From contig JAHBZS010000004.1 in the NCBI GenBank assembly GCA_019635285.1, positions 62,001-126,000 of the forward strand: a stretch of DNA of 64,000 bases, given 5' to 3'. The notes under the pieces were generated by a model. The model had not been told where the DNA came from. It did no database searches and saw nothing but the letters and a program-made list of their open reading frames with translations. The translations under genes were made by a program, and so were the position numbers. Below, piece after piece: positions 8,794 to 18,082 of this stretch. Each line of letters begins with the position of its first letter. Positions within the stretch are counted from its first letter, which is position 1. This stretch comes from Rubrivivax sp. Lineage in GTDB: Bacteria; Pseudomonadota; Gammaproteobacteria; Burkholderiales; Burkholderiaceae_C.

Positions 8794-10098
8794 TCAGGTG
8801 GCGTTCGGAAACAGCAGGTGCGGCAGCCACAGCGAGATCGCCGGCACCGCGGCGATCAGCAGAATGCGCAGCAGATCGGAGACGATGAATGGGACCACGC
8901 CGCGCACCACCGTCATCATCGGGATGTCCGGCATCACCGAACGGATGACGAACAGGTTGACGCCGATCGGCGGATGGATCAAACCAATCTCGACGACGAC
9001 AACGATCAGGATGCCGAACCACACCGGGTCGTAGCCCAGGGCCTTGATCACGGGGAAGAAGATGGGCACCGTCAGCAGGATCATCGACAGGCTCTCGAGC
9101 ACGCTGCCCAGCAGGATGTAGATGACCACGATCAGCAGCACGATGCCGAACGGCGGAAAGCCGCTGCCCTGCACCACCGCCAGCAGCGACTGATGCACGC
9201 CGGTTTGGTTGATGAATTCGCCGAAGAGCGCTGCGCCCAGCACGATCGCGAACATCATCGCCGAGGTCTTGGCGGTGTCGACCAGAATCGCGAACACCGC
9301 CTGCCAGCCGAGCCGCCGGTACCACAGCGCGAAGGCAAAGGACGCCGAGGCGCCGATGCCCGACGCCTCGATGGAAGTGAACAGCCCGCCGTAGATGCCG
9401 CCCATCACGAGGCCGAAGATCACGGCCACCGGCCACAGCGAGCGCAACAGCGCCGCGGTATCCTGCCGGCTCGTCGGCTCGGCCAGGGGCGCGATGCCGG
9501 GCTGCCGCCAGACCGACCACTGCACCGCCGCCATGTAGCCGGCGACGGCGATCACCCCAGGCACAATGCCGGCGGCGAACAGCATGCCGATGTGCGTCTG
9601 CGTCGCAATGCCGTAGATCACCATGATGATCGACGGCGGGATCAGGATGCCGAGCGTGCCGCCCGCGGCCACCGCCGCGGCCGACAGCGAATCGGCATAA
9701 CCCAGCTGGCGCATCGCCGGGATCGCGACGCGCCCCATCGTCGCGGCAGTCGCGACGCTGGAGCCGCATATAGCGCCGAACCCGCCACAGGCGACGACCG
9801 TGGCCATCGCCAGGCCGCCACGGCGGCGGCCGATGAAGGCCTGCGCGGCGCGGAACAGGTCGCCGGAGATGCCGGCACCGGCAACCAGGTTGCCCATCAG
9901 CACGAACAGCGGCAGCACGATCAACGAGTACACCAGTGTGCTGTCCTTGGTGATCGTCGCCACCATGCCCAGCGCCGGCGTCGGCCCCATCAGCCACACG
10001 TAGCCGCCGAAGCCGACCATGCCGAGGGCGGTCGCGATCGGCACCTGGAACAGGATGAACGAGAACGCGACAATGAAACCCAGACAGGCTGCAAGCAT
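8794..10098 (-). CDS. TRAP transporter large permease (DctM type)
   Basis: 434-residue, highly hydrophobic membrane protein with about a dozen predicted helices, starting MLAACLGFIVAFSFILFQVP. The DctM signatures are visible: LPLFVLMGNLVAGAGISGDL, then GAICGSSVATAATMGRVAIP, and GILIPPSIIMVIYGIATQ, the hairpin/transport core. It moves an organic-acid substrate with sodium, delivered by the periplasmic binding protein at 10588. The ATG at 10098 overlaps by one base the stop of the small permease (TGATG), which defines the start. Part of the gene order binding protein, small permease, large permease, AttH/CrtC-like protein, phosphotransferase. Confidence 0.93.
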   Translation of the reverse strand: MLAACLGFIVAFSFILFQVPIATALGMVGFGGYVWLMGPTPALGMVATITKDSTLVYSLIVLPLFVLMGNLVAGAGISGDLFRAAQAFIGRRRGGLAMATVVACGGFGAICGSSVATAATMGRVAIPAMRQLGYADSLSAAAVAAGGTLGILIPPSIIMVIYGIATQTHIGMLFAAGIVPGVIAVAGYMAAVQWSVWRQPGIAPLAEPTSRQDTAALLRSLWPVAVIFGLVMGGIYGGLFTSIEASGIGASASFAFALWYRRLGWQAVFAILVDTAKTSAMMFAIVLGAALFGEFINQTGVHQSLLAVVQGSGFPPFGIVLLIVVIYILLGSVLESLSMILLTVPIFFPVIKALGYDPVWFGILIVVVVEIGLIHPPIGVNLFVIRSVMPDIPMMTVVRGVVPFIVSDLLRILLIAAVPAISLWLPHLLFPNAT

Positions 10099-10583
10099 CA
10101 GGATGGCTCCACTTCGGCGCCGTTGTTCTGCCACGCCGAGGCGACGAAACCAAGAACCGTCAGCGCGGACGCCGCCGCCATGGCGCCGAGAATCCACGCA
10201 TAGGGCCAGTGCAACAGCGTGGTGCCATCTCCGAACTCGGCCGCGCGCAAGGCCTGCCGGCCCAGGCACCAACCGATGATGGAGAACAGCAACGCCCCGG
10301 CCAGCGCCGACAGTCTGCGCTGCAGACGCCGCACTGGTGCCGGGAATGGGATCAGGTCGACAGTGATGTGACCACCGTTGCGCGCCAGCACCGGATAGAG
10401 CAGGAAGATCATCGCGCCGAGCAGCACTTCCAGCACCTCGGTGCTCCAGGGCAGCGGCCGATTGACGACGCTGCGCAGCACCACGTCGACCAACACCAGC
10501 AGCATCAAGGCCAAGAGCAGCAGCGCGGCCGCGCCTTCCAGCCAGCCCGCCAGGCGCGCGCCGGGCCCGCCACGCGCCGCCAT
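10098..10583 (-). CDS. TRAP transporter small permease (DctQ type)
   Basis: 161-residue membrane protein with four predicted transmembrane helices. The DctQ hallmark appears as an early helix AALLLLALMLLVLVDVVLRS followed by PLPWSTEVLEVLLGAMIFL, then GHITVDLIPF before the third helix. It pairs with the 12-helix large subunit encoded immediately downstream, with which it overlaps by one base, and lies 4 nt after the stop of the binding-protein gene. It has no catalytic role of its own but is needed for a two-subunit TRAP carrier. Confidence 0.9.
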   Translation of the reverse strand: MAARGGPGARLAGWLEGAAALLLLALMLLVLVDVVLRSVVNRPLPWSTEVLEVLLGAMIFLLYPVLARNGGHITVDLIPFPAPVRRLQRRLSALAGALLFSIIGWCLGRQALRAAEFGDGTTLLHWPYAWILGAMAAASALTVLGFVASAWQNNGAEVEPS

Positions 10584-10587
10584 ATTC

Positions 10588-11637
10588 TCAGCGTCCCGCT
10601 TCGACGGCGGCGACTTCGGTGCGCAGCGCGTCCAGCAACTTCTGCGGATCAGCCACGCCCTTCTTCCTGGCCCGCTCGGCCCAAGCGACTTCCATCGGCT
10701 TGAGCGTTGTCTTCATCTCGGCCACCATCGCCGGGCCAGCAGTCTCGATGCTCTTGCCGGCCTTGCGCATCGCTTCCCAGGTGGCCTCGTTGCCGGGGCC
10801 GTAGGCCAGCCCGATGTTGCGCGCGAACACCTCGCCGCTGATCTTCATGATCGCCTCGCGGTCTTCCTTGGACAGCGAATTCCACTTTGCCTCGTTGATG
10901 GCGAGCGTCAGGATCGAGTTGGTCAACGCGCCGGGGATGATGGTCGCGAAGTTCGAGTGCTCGACCAGCTTGAAGGGAAGGATCGACTCCGGCGGCATCA
11001 CCGTGCCGTCGAGTACGCCACCGGCCATCAGCTCGTAGGTCTCGGTAGCCGGTTTCGCCACCGGTACCGCACCCAGCAAAGTCAACGCCTGCGTCGTGCC
11101 GGCGCTGTTGCTGCGGATCTTCAACCCCTTGAAGTCGGCCACCGACCGCAGCGCCCGCTTGCTGTTGAACAACTGCGGCGGAGCGACGACGAAGACCGCC
11201 AGCGGCACCACGCCCTTGTACTCGCCATACTGCGCGGTGTACTTGGTGTAGAAGCGGTGCAGCGCGGGGCCGAAGACCTCGGGCTTGTCGCCCATGAAAG
11301 GCAGTTCGCCCACTTCCAGAATATCGAAGCGGCCCGGCGTGTAGCCGTTGCTGAACACCACGATGTCGGCCTGGCCGTCGCGCGCGACGTCGAACTGGCC
11401 GGGTACGCTGCCCACTACCTTGGGCAGCGTCTCGATCTTCACGCGGCCGTTCGTGACCTTGGCGACCTCGTCCTTCCACGGGTCGATGACCTTGACGCGC
11501 ATCACCTGGCCCTCGGGGAACCAGTTCGAATGGCGCAGCACGGTCTGCGCCAGCGCCGGCGTGGCCGCGGACAGGGAGGCTGCGATCACCGTCAGCGCGG
11601 CAAGCTCGCGGCAGCGGGCACGGATATGGTCGATCAT
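10588..11637 (-). CDS. TRAP transporter substrate-binding protein (DctP family)
   Basis: 349-residue periplasmic protein with a Sec signal peptide (ALTVIAASLSAATPALAQ). The mature part starts TVLRHSNWFPEGQ, like DctP proteins. Downstream are RSVADFKGLKIRSNSAGT, which contains the ligand-carboxylate Arg region, and AGGVLDGTVMPPESILPF. It should capture a carboxylic acid for the DctQM permease encoded next. The ATG at 11637 is preferred over one four codons upstream because GGAGA lies about 8 nt before it. The upstream gap contains a small inverted repeat. The ligand is unknown, but the surrounding CoA-dependent enzymes suggest a large hydrophobic acid. Confidence 0.92.
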   Translation of the reverse strand: MIDHIRARCRELAALTVIAASLSAATPALAQTVLRHSNWFPEGQVMRVKVIDPWKDEVAKVTNGRVKIETLPKVVGSVPGQFDVARDGQADIVVFSNGYTPGRFDILEVGELPFMGDKPEVFGPALHRFYTKYTAQYGEYKGVVPLAVFVVAPPQLFNSKRALRSVADFKGLKIRSNSAGTTQALTLLGAVPVAKPATETYELMAGGVLDGTVMPPESILPFKLVEHSNFATIIPGALTNSILTLAINEAKWNSLSKEDREAIMKISGEVFARNIGLAYGPGNEATWEAMRKAGKSIETAGPAMVAEMKTTLKPMEVAWAERARKKGVADPQKLLDALRTEVAAVEAGR

Positions 11638-11652
11638 CGTTGTCTCCATTTT

Positions 11653-11717
11653 CTAAAGCGTGTTTTTAGGCGCAGGATCGAAGAACACGGCACGAGCGCC
11701 GCCGTCCTCCGTTCTTC
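11653..11717. promoter_or_regulatory. Intergenic inverted repeats upstream of the TRAP genes
   Basis: Two short inverted repeats fill the gap between the crotonase and the TRAP binding protein. CTAAA (11653-11657) pairs with TTTAG (11665-11669), a 17-bp dyad just upstream of the binding-protein start. GAAGAAC (11680-11686) pairs with GTTCTTC (11711-11717), a longer-loop stem at the crotonase stop codon. The first is suited to a regulator site, the second to a weak terminator or processing stem. Neither has a T-run. Function is inferred only from position. Confidence 0.3.
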
Positions 11718-12525
11718 ACTGCTGACCGAACTTCGGCTTGCGCTTCTCCTTGAAGGCCTGCGTCGCCTCCTTGTGGTCGGCGAGCTCGAAGGTCACCTGC
11801 TCCAGCGCCATGCTGGCTTCCAGCAGGCGGTTGACGCGGTCCTTGACGATCTGGTTGATCGACAGCTTGGTCCAGCGCGTGGCCCACACCGGGCCGTCGG
11901 CCAGCTCCTGCGCGATGGCGCGCGCGAAGGGCAGCACCTCGGCCTTGGGCTTGCAGTGGTTCACCAGGCCGATGCGCTCCGCCTCCGGGCCCTTGAGCAG
12001 CGTGCCGCGCATCAGGAATTCCTTGGCCTTGTTCACGCCCACCAGCAGCGGCCAGATCACGGTGCCGCCGTCGCCGGCCACCAGGCCCACCTTGTTGACG
12101 TGGCTGTCGCCGATGCGCGCGTCTTCGCTCATCACGGTCACGTCGCTCAGCAGCGCGTGCGTGGCCGCCAGGCCCACGCAGTCGCCGTTGATGGCGCAGA
12201 CGATCGGCTTGTCCAGGTCCAGCTGACGCGTCACCAGGCGGCGGCTGATCATCGGGTCGTGCACCTCGCCTTCCTCCAGCACGTCGCCGCCGGGCCGCTC
12301 GCTCATCGCCTTGACGTCGCCGCCCACGCTGAACCAGTCGCCGGCGCCGGTGAGCAGCACCACGTTCACGGCCGGGTCGTCGCCCAGGTCGTCCCAGATG
12401 CGGCGCAGTTCGCGAATCAGCCGCTGGTTGATGGCATTGCGCGCCTGCGGGCGGTTCAGCGTGACGGTGGCGACCTTGTTGGCGACCTCCACCTTCAGGT
12501 CGTGGTAGTCGGCGTAGCGGCTCAT
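11716..12525 (-). CDS. Enoyl-CoA hydratase/isomerase family protein (crotonase fold)
   Basis: 269-residue crotonase with NRPQARNAINQRLIREL near the N-terminus, the oxyanion-hole segment AGDWFSVGGDVKAM, and LSDVTVMSEDARIGDSHVNK. At the positions of the two catalytic glutamates of enoyl-CoA hydratase it reads LAATHAL and SHVNKVG, so both appear substituted and classical hydration is doubtful; isomerase, hydrolase or other crotonase chemistry is possible. The ATG at 12525 is chosen because AAAGGAAG lies just upstream; another ATG sits five codons earlier. It lies 11 nt after the Bug-type binding-protein gene in the same minus-strand operon. Confidence 0.85.
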   Translation of the reverse strand: MSRYADYHDLKVEVANKVATVTLNRPQARNAINQRLIRELRRIWDDLGDDPAVNVVLLTGAGDWFSVGGDVKAMSERPGGDVLEEGEVHDPMISRRLVTRQLDLDKPIVCAINGDCVGLAATHALLSDVTVMSEDARIGDSHVNKVGLVAGDGGTVIWPLLVGVNKAKEFLMRGTLLKGPEAERIGLVNHCKPKAEVLPFARAIAQELADGPVWATRWTKLSINQIVKDRVNRLLEASMALEQVTFELADHKEATQAFKEKRKPKFGQQ

Positions 12526-12536
12526 CGTGCTTCCTT

Positions 12537-13496
12537 TCATTGAGCGGAGATGTTGTTGTCGCGCACCACCTGGCCCCAGCGCGCGGAGTCGTCGGCGATC
12601 AGCGCGCCCAGTTGCTGCGCCGTCATCGGCTTGACCTCCTGGCCCAGCGCGAGCATCTTGTCCTGGTACTCCCGGGTCGCCAGGACGGTGTTGATCTCCT
12701 TGTTCAACCGCGCGATCACCTCGGACGGTGTGCCGGCGGTGGTGATCAGGCCGAACCAGGTCTCGGCGGCAAAGCCGGGCAGCACGCTGGCCGCCGCCGG
12801 CACGCCGGGGTATTGCGCATTCGGCTGCGGCGAGGTCACGGCCAGCAGCTTCAGCCGGCCGGTCTGGATGGCGTCGCGCATCGCGCCGGACATGCTGGTG
12901 ATCAGCAGCGGCACCTCGCCGGACATCACCGCGGTGGTCGTCGGCGCCTGCCCGCGGTACGGCACGTGCGTCATCTTCAGGCCGGCCGCCTTGGCGAACA
13001 TCTCGCTCGTCAGGTGGCCGAAGGAGCCGACGCCGGCCGACGCATAGGGCAGCGGGCCGGGCTGCTTCTTCGCCCAGTCGATCCAGCCCTTCAAGTCATT
13101 GACCGGAAGGTTGCCCGGGACCACCACGAACAGCGGCGCCGAGGTCACCATCGCCACCGGCGCGAAGTCCTTGACGCCATCGAAGCCGGCATCCTTCTGC
13201 ACGTGCGGCGTCACCGCGACGATGCCGCTGTTGATGAACAGCAGCGAATGACCATCGGGCTTGGCGCGCGCCACCTCGCGCGCGGCCAGCACGCCCGAGG
13301 CACCGGCCTTGTTCTCGACGATGACGGGCTGGCCCAGCGCCTTCTGCAGCGGCTCCTGCAGGCCGCGCGCCATGATGTCGGTGGTGCCGCCGGGAGGGTA
13401 CGGAATCAGCATCTGCACCGGGTGGTTGGGATAGCCCTGCGCAACGGCCAGCGTCGGCGCCGCGAGCAGCGCCAGCAGGCGCAGCCATGCCTTCAT
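12537..13496 (-). CDS. Bug/TctC-family tripartite tricarboxylate transporter binding protein
   Basis: 319-residue periplasmic protein with a clear signal peptide (WLRLLALLAAPTLAVAQ). The family motif IPYPPGGTTDIMARG starts near residue 31, followed by VIVENKAGASGVLAAREVA; both form the carboxylate-binding loops of Bug proteins. Bug genes are greatly expanded in Burkholderiales, and most lack adjacent TctAB membrane subunits, as here. It may capture the pathway substrate or act as a sensor. The start is supported by GGAGACATC directly before ATG. It is flanked by an acyl-CoA dehydrogenase and a crotonase in one apparent operon, unlike the TRAP binding protein further downstream. Confidence 0.93.
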   Translation of the reverse strand: MKAWLRLLALLAAPTLAVAQGYPNHPVQMLIPYPPGGTTDIMARGLQEPLQKALGQPVIVENKAGASGVLAAREVARAKPDGHSLLFINSGIVAVTPHVQKDAGFDGVKDFAPVAMVTSAPLFVVVPGNLPVNDLKGWIDWAKKQPGPLPYASAGVGSFGHLTSEMFAKAAGLKMTHVPYRGQAPTTTAVMSGEVPLLITSMSGAMRDAIQTGRLKLLAVTSPQPNAQYPGVPAAASVLPGFAAETWFGLITTAGTPSEVIARLNKEINTVLATREYQDKMLALGQEVKPMTAQQLGALIADDSARWGQVVRDNNISAQ

Positions 13497-13527
13497 GATG
13501 TCTCCTTCGTTTTGATGTTTGGCGCGC

Positions 13528-14667
<1,140 letters not shown>

Positions 14668-14725
14668 GCCGTGAGCGTAAGGCGCGCGGCGCGGCGAACC
14701 AAGGCCTCCACGCGGCACAGCATCT

Positions 14726-15236
14726 ATGCATCCGGCGCCACGCTGCCGGCGTGGCGCAGAGGGCAGCATCGCTGCCATGGACTGCGCACGGCTGATGGCC
14801 GACCTGGGCGCCGACGTGGTGAAGGTCGAGCCTTCCGAGGGCGACGACATGCGGCTGCGCCAGCCGTTGCGCGCTGCGCCGGACGGCAGCCGCCACAGCG
14901 CCCCTTCTGCCAGCTGAACGCCGGCAAGCGCAGCATCGCGCTGGATCTGAAGCAGCGGCACCGGTCAGGTGGTTGACGTGGCGTTGATGGAGTCGATGCT
15001 CGACCTGCTGATCTACGAGCTGCAGGAGGCGCAGTTTCCGGTGCCGGACGCACGCCCGACCTGCGGCCCGGTGGCGGCGCTGGACGGCGACGTGCCGATC
15101 TTGCCGATCACGCAGCGCAACGTCGACGCCCAGGCCGACGTCACCGCGCTGCCCGAGCTGCGCTACGACACGCGCTTCGCCACCGTGCATCGGCGCCGAC
15201 CGCGCGGACCTGCTGCGCGACTGGCTCGACCGCTGA
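14726..15236 (+). pseudogene. Decayed CaiB/BaiF family CoA-transferase
   Basis: Fragments of a family III CoA-transferase survive in different frames. [20 protein letters not shown] (the conserved N-terminal [11 protein letters not shown] block) begins at 14777. [13 protein letters not shown] follows near 14915, and QVVDVALMESMLDLLIYELQ near 14967. A C-terminal piece ends YDTRFATV, and a frame-shifted tail RADLLRDWLDR ends at the TGA at 15234. The central catalytic-Asp region, about 100 or more residues, is missing. At about 510 bp against the usual 1.1-1.2 kb this is a remnant, not a working gene. It fills most of the 650-bp gap between the acyl-CoA dehydrogenase at 14667 and the ligase at 15318; the rest of that gap holds only the operator at 15275. 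Confidence 0.8.
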
Positions 15237-15274
15237 TGGCGCGGGAAATCCCCAGTAGATGACCATGCATATCA

Positions 15275-15286
15275 TTCACTACCGTA
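15275..15286. promoter_or_regulatory. Operator copy 1 (TTCACTACCGTA)
   Basis: Matches 9 of 12 positions of the recurring palindrome TACGCTAGCGTA. It is located 31 nt upstream of the acyl-CoA ligase start at 15318, within the likely promoter. It shares its left half TTCACTA with the copies at 33209, 44556 and 51612. The binding protein is unknown; TetR-type control is the natural guess for a short palindrome in a fatty-acid-like regulon. Confidence 0.55.
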
Positions 15287-15317
15287 CCGTCTTCATCGCT
15301 CGAATCAAGGCCACGAG

Positions 15318-16877
15318 ATGCAGGGCACCCGCTTCCTGATGCAGGCCGTCGCCTGCCAGCCGCACCGTACCGCCACCGTCTGCAACGGCCGGCGCCGCAG
15401 CTGGAAGGAGGTCGGCGGCCGCGTGCCACGCCTGGCCGGCGCGTTGCGCGCGCTGGGCATTGCCGACGGGCGCTTCGTTGCCGCGCTGGCGATGAATTCA
15501 GACCGCTACATCGAGCTGTTCTTCGCCGTGCCGTGGGCCGGCGGCGCATTTGCACCGCTGAACATCCGCTGGTCGGTGGAAGAGAACGTCTACGCGCTGA
15601 CCGATTCGAAGGCTTCCGTGCTGTTCGTCGACGACAGCTTCCTCGATCAGAGTCTGGAGCTGAAGCGCCGTCTCGACTGGGTCGAGCACCTGGTCTGGAT
15701 CGGCGAAGCGCCCTGCCCCGACGGCCTGCTCGACTACGAAACGCTGATCGCCGCGCACGAGCCGCTGCCCGATGCCGGCCGCAACGGCGAGGACCTGTGG
15801 GTCATCTTCTACACCGGCGGCACCACCGCGCACCCCAAGGGCGTGATGATGAGCCACCGCGGCCTGTTCGTCGCCACGCTGGGCTATCTGGCCTGGCTGC
15901 CCGACATCGAGGACCTGAGCTTCGTCTACGTCGCCGGCTACTTCCATTTCGCCGGCGCCAGCGCCCTGCTGTACATCACGCTGGCCGGCGGCACGCATAT
16001 TCCGCTGCCGAAGTTCGACCCGGTGCTGGTGATGGAGGCGATCGCCGAGCACAAGGCCACCAATGCGGTGCTGGTGCCGACGATGATCAACCTGCTGATC
16101 CGGCACCCGGACTTCGAGCATTACGACCTGTCGAGCCTGCGCACCTGCGTCTACGGCGGCAGCCCGATGCCCGAGGCGCTGATCACCGAGGCGATGCGCA
16201 AGCTGCCCACCTGGCGCTTCTTCCAGGTCTTCGGCATGACCGAGACCGGCGGCTTCGCCACCATCCTGCGCTGGCGCGACCACCTGACCAGCGGCCCGAA
16301 GGCGAAGCGCCTGCGCTCGGCCGGCCAGCCGGCGCCGGGCAACGAGGTGAAGGTGCTGCTGGCCGACGGCAGCGAGGCGCCGCCCGACACCCTGGGCGAG
16401 ATCGTCGTGCGGAGCAGCATGCTGATGAACGGCTACTTCAACAACCCGGAGGCGACCGCCGCGGTGCTGAAGGACGGCTGGATGCATACCGGCGACGCCG
16501 GCACGATGGACGAGGACGGTTACCTCTACGTGGCCGACCGCATCAAGGACATGATCGTCACCGGCGGCGAGAACGTCTATTCGATCGAGGTCGAACGCGT
16601 GCTCTTCCTGCACCCCGCCGTGCGCGAGGCCGCGGTGATCGGCATCCCCAGCGCGCAATGGGGCGAAAGCGTGCATGCGGTGGTCGTGCCGAAGGACGGC
16701 ATGCGCGTCAGCGAGTCCGAGCTCGATGCGCACTGCCGCGCGCACATCGGCGGCTACAAGGTGCCGCGCAGCTACGAGTTCCGCAGCGACCCGCTGCCGG
16801 TCACACCCGTCGGCAAGGTGCGCAAGAACGTGCTGCGCGATCCGCACTGGGTGGGTCGCGAACGCAAGATCAGCTGA
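15318..16877 (+). CDS. Acyl-CoA synthetase (AMP-binding, ANL superfamily)
   Basis: 519-residue adenylate-forming ligase. The phosphate-binding loop FYTGGTTAHPKGVMMSHRG is at about residues 164-182, the ATP-binding motif FGMTETGGFA follows, and the hinge region reads YVADRIKDMIVTGGENVYS. The C-terminal lysine motif is TPVGKVRKNVLRD. It activates a carboxylic acid to acyl-CoA through acyl-AMP, presumably the substrate entering this pathway. It is first in a three-gene + strand unit with an ABC binding protein and an acyl-CoA dehydrogenase. An operator-like palindrome lies just upstream, so it probably belongs to the shared regulon. Substrate chain or ring type is not deducible. Confidence 0.92.
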   Translation: MQGTRFLMQAVACQPHRTATVCNGRRRSWKEVGGRVPRLAGALRALGIADGRFVAALAMNSDRYIELFFAVPWAGGAFAPLNIRWSVEENVYALTDSKASVLFVDDSFLDQSLELKRRLDWVEHLVWIGEAPCPDGLLDYETLIAAHEPLPDAGRNGEDLWVIFYTGGTTAHPKGVMMSHRGLFVATLGYLAWLPDIEDLSFVYVAGYFHFAGASALLYITLAGGTHIPLPKFDPVLVMEAIAEHKATNAVLVPTMINLLIRHPDFEHYDLSSLRTCVYGGSPMPEALITEAMRKLPTWRFFQVFGMTETGGFATILRWRDHLTSGPKAKRLRSAGQPAPGNEVKVLLADGSEAPPDTLGEIVVRSSMLMNGYFNNPEATAAVLKDGWMHTGDAGTMDEDGYLYVADRIKDMIVTGGENVYSIEVERVLFLHPAVREAAVIGIPSAQWGESVHAVVVPKDGMRVSESELDAHCRAHIGGYKVPRSYEFRSDPLPVTPVGKVRKNVLRDPHWVGRERKIS

Positions 16878-16895
16878 ATCACTGGAGACGAGACC

Positions 16896-18080
16896 ATGAC
16901 GAAGAAGGGCATTCTGGCAACGCTGACGCTGGCCGCGGCGTTGCATGGCGGCGCGATCGCGCAACAGACCATCAAACTGGGCGTGATCAGCATCGACGCC
17001 GGCCCGCTCGCCGTGAGCACCGGTGCGATCGTCGACGGCGCCACGCTTGCCGTCGAGATGCTGAACGCGAAGGGCGGAGCGCTCGGCCGCAAGTACGAAC
17101 TCGTGGTCCAGGGCCACGATGGCCCGCCCGCAGGCGCGATCGCTGCGGCAACCAAGCTGGTGCGTCAGCAGGGCGTGTCCTTCTTTACCGGCATCAGCCC
17201 GTCCGGCAACTCGCTGGCGGTCAGCGCCAAGCTGGCCGACCTGGACGCGCTGTACCTGGACGCCACGGCGGCCAGCGACGACCTCACCGGCAAGAACTGC
17301 AACCCCAACTACTTCCGTGTCGGCATCAGCGACTCGAGCCAGGTGCAGGTGTGGCGCGAACTGGCGCAGCGCCACGGCGCCAAGACTTTCGACCTGCTGA
17401 TGGCCGACATTGCCGCGGCGCGCGACGCCACCAGGCGCTTCGTCGCCGTGCTGCCGGGCATCGGCGGTACCGTCGGCAAGGAGATCTACGCGCCGCTGAA
17501 CACCACCGACTTCGGCGGGCAGATCGCCCAGCTGCAGGCCAAGCCGGCCGATTCGCTGGTGATGTACATGCCCGGCTCGGCCGGTATCGCGCTGTCCAAG
17601 CAGCAGGCGCCCTTCGGCCTGTTCGACAAGTACAAGCTGGTGATGAGCGCTTCGATGGTCAACGAGATCCTGATCGCCGGCCAGGCCGACACCACCGCTG
17701 GCGTGTGGTCGTCGCAGAGCTACTTCTGGTCGCTGCCCGGGGACACGAACGCCGAGTTCGTCAAGGCCTTCGAGGCGCGCTTCAACCGCAAGCCCAGCTA
17801 CCTGTCCGCCGACGCGTACATCGCCTTCATGCTGGCGCACGAGGCCATCCAGAAGGCCAAGTCCACCGACGTCGCCGCGGTGCGCAGCGCGCTCAACGGC
17901 CTGAAGTTCGACACGCTCGTCGGCCCGGTGGAGATGCGCGCCGCCGACCACCAGCTGGTGCGGCCGCTGGTCGTGGTGCAGGCTGTGAAGGCGGCGCCGG
18001 GCAAGGGCGAGATCGCGCTGCGCTCGGTGGAGCCGGCGGCGCGCATCACGCTGCCGCCCAGCGCCGAATGCAAGATGTAG
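16896..18080 (+). CDS. ABC transporter substrate-binding protein (Liv/branched-chain type)
   Basis: 394-residue periplasmic binding protein with a signal peptide (ILATLTLAAALHGGAIAQ), mature start QTIKLGVISIDAGPL, and the type I periplasmic fold. It is a paralog of the binding protein at 31987: both contain FGLFDKYKLV, an EMRAADH-type block near the C-terminus and a terminal PPS/PAS-ECK motif. No permease or ATPase gene is adjacent, so it may share the LivHMGF proteins encoded at 28649-31967. GGAGACGAGACC precedes the ATG. Placement between a CoA ligase and an acyl-CoA dehydrogenase suggests it binds the aromatic, alicyclic or side-chain acid degraded here rather than an amino acid. Confidence 0.92.
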   Translation: MTKKGILATLTLAAALHGGAIAQQTIKLGVISIDAGPLAVSTGAIVDGATLAVEMLNAKGGALGRKYELVVQGHDGPPAGAIAAATKLVRQQGVSFFTGISPSGNSLAVSAKLADLDALYLDATAASDDLTGKNCNPNYFRVGISDSSQVQVWRELAQRHGAKTFDLLMADIAAARDATRRFVAVLPGIGGTVGKEIYAPLNTTDFGGQIAQLQAKPADSLVMYMPGSAGIALSKQQAPFGLFDKYKLVMSASMVNEILIAGQADTTAGVWSSQSYFWSLPGDTNAEFVKAFEARFNRKPSYLSADAYIAFMLAHEAIQKAKSTDVAAVRSALNGLKFDTLVGPVEMRAADHQLVRPLVVVQAVKAAPGKGEIALRSVEPAARITLPPSAECKM

Positions 18081-18082
18081 CC

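Noticed and set aside
10441-12543. 700-codon + strand frame across the TRAP binding protein and crotonase
   Set aside because: It runs antisense to two genes with clear motifs and signal peptides, and its translation has no recognisable domain.
14668-14725. Possible operator half-site (GAGCGTA near 14673) before the acyl-CoA dehydrogenase at 14667
   Set aside because: Only a 7-base half with no matching second half, so it was not counted with the seven operators.
15533-17951. Long frames on both strands over the CoA ligase and ABC binding protein
   Set aside because: Arg/Ala-rich shadow translations. The + frame only becomes meaningful from 18083, where the acyl-CoA dehydrogenase starts.
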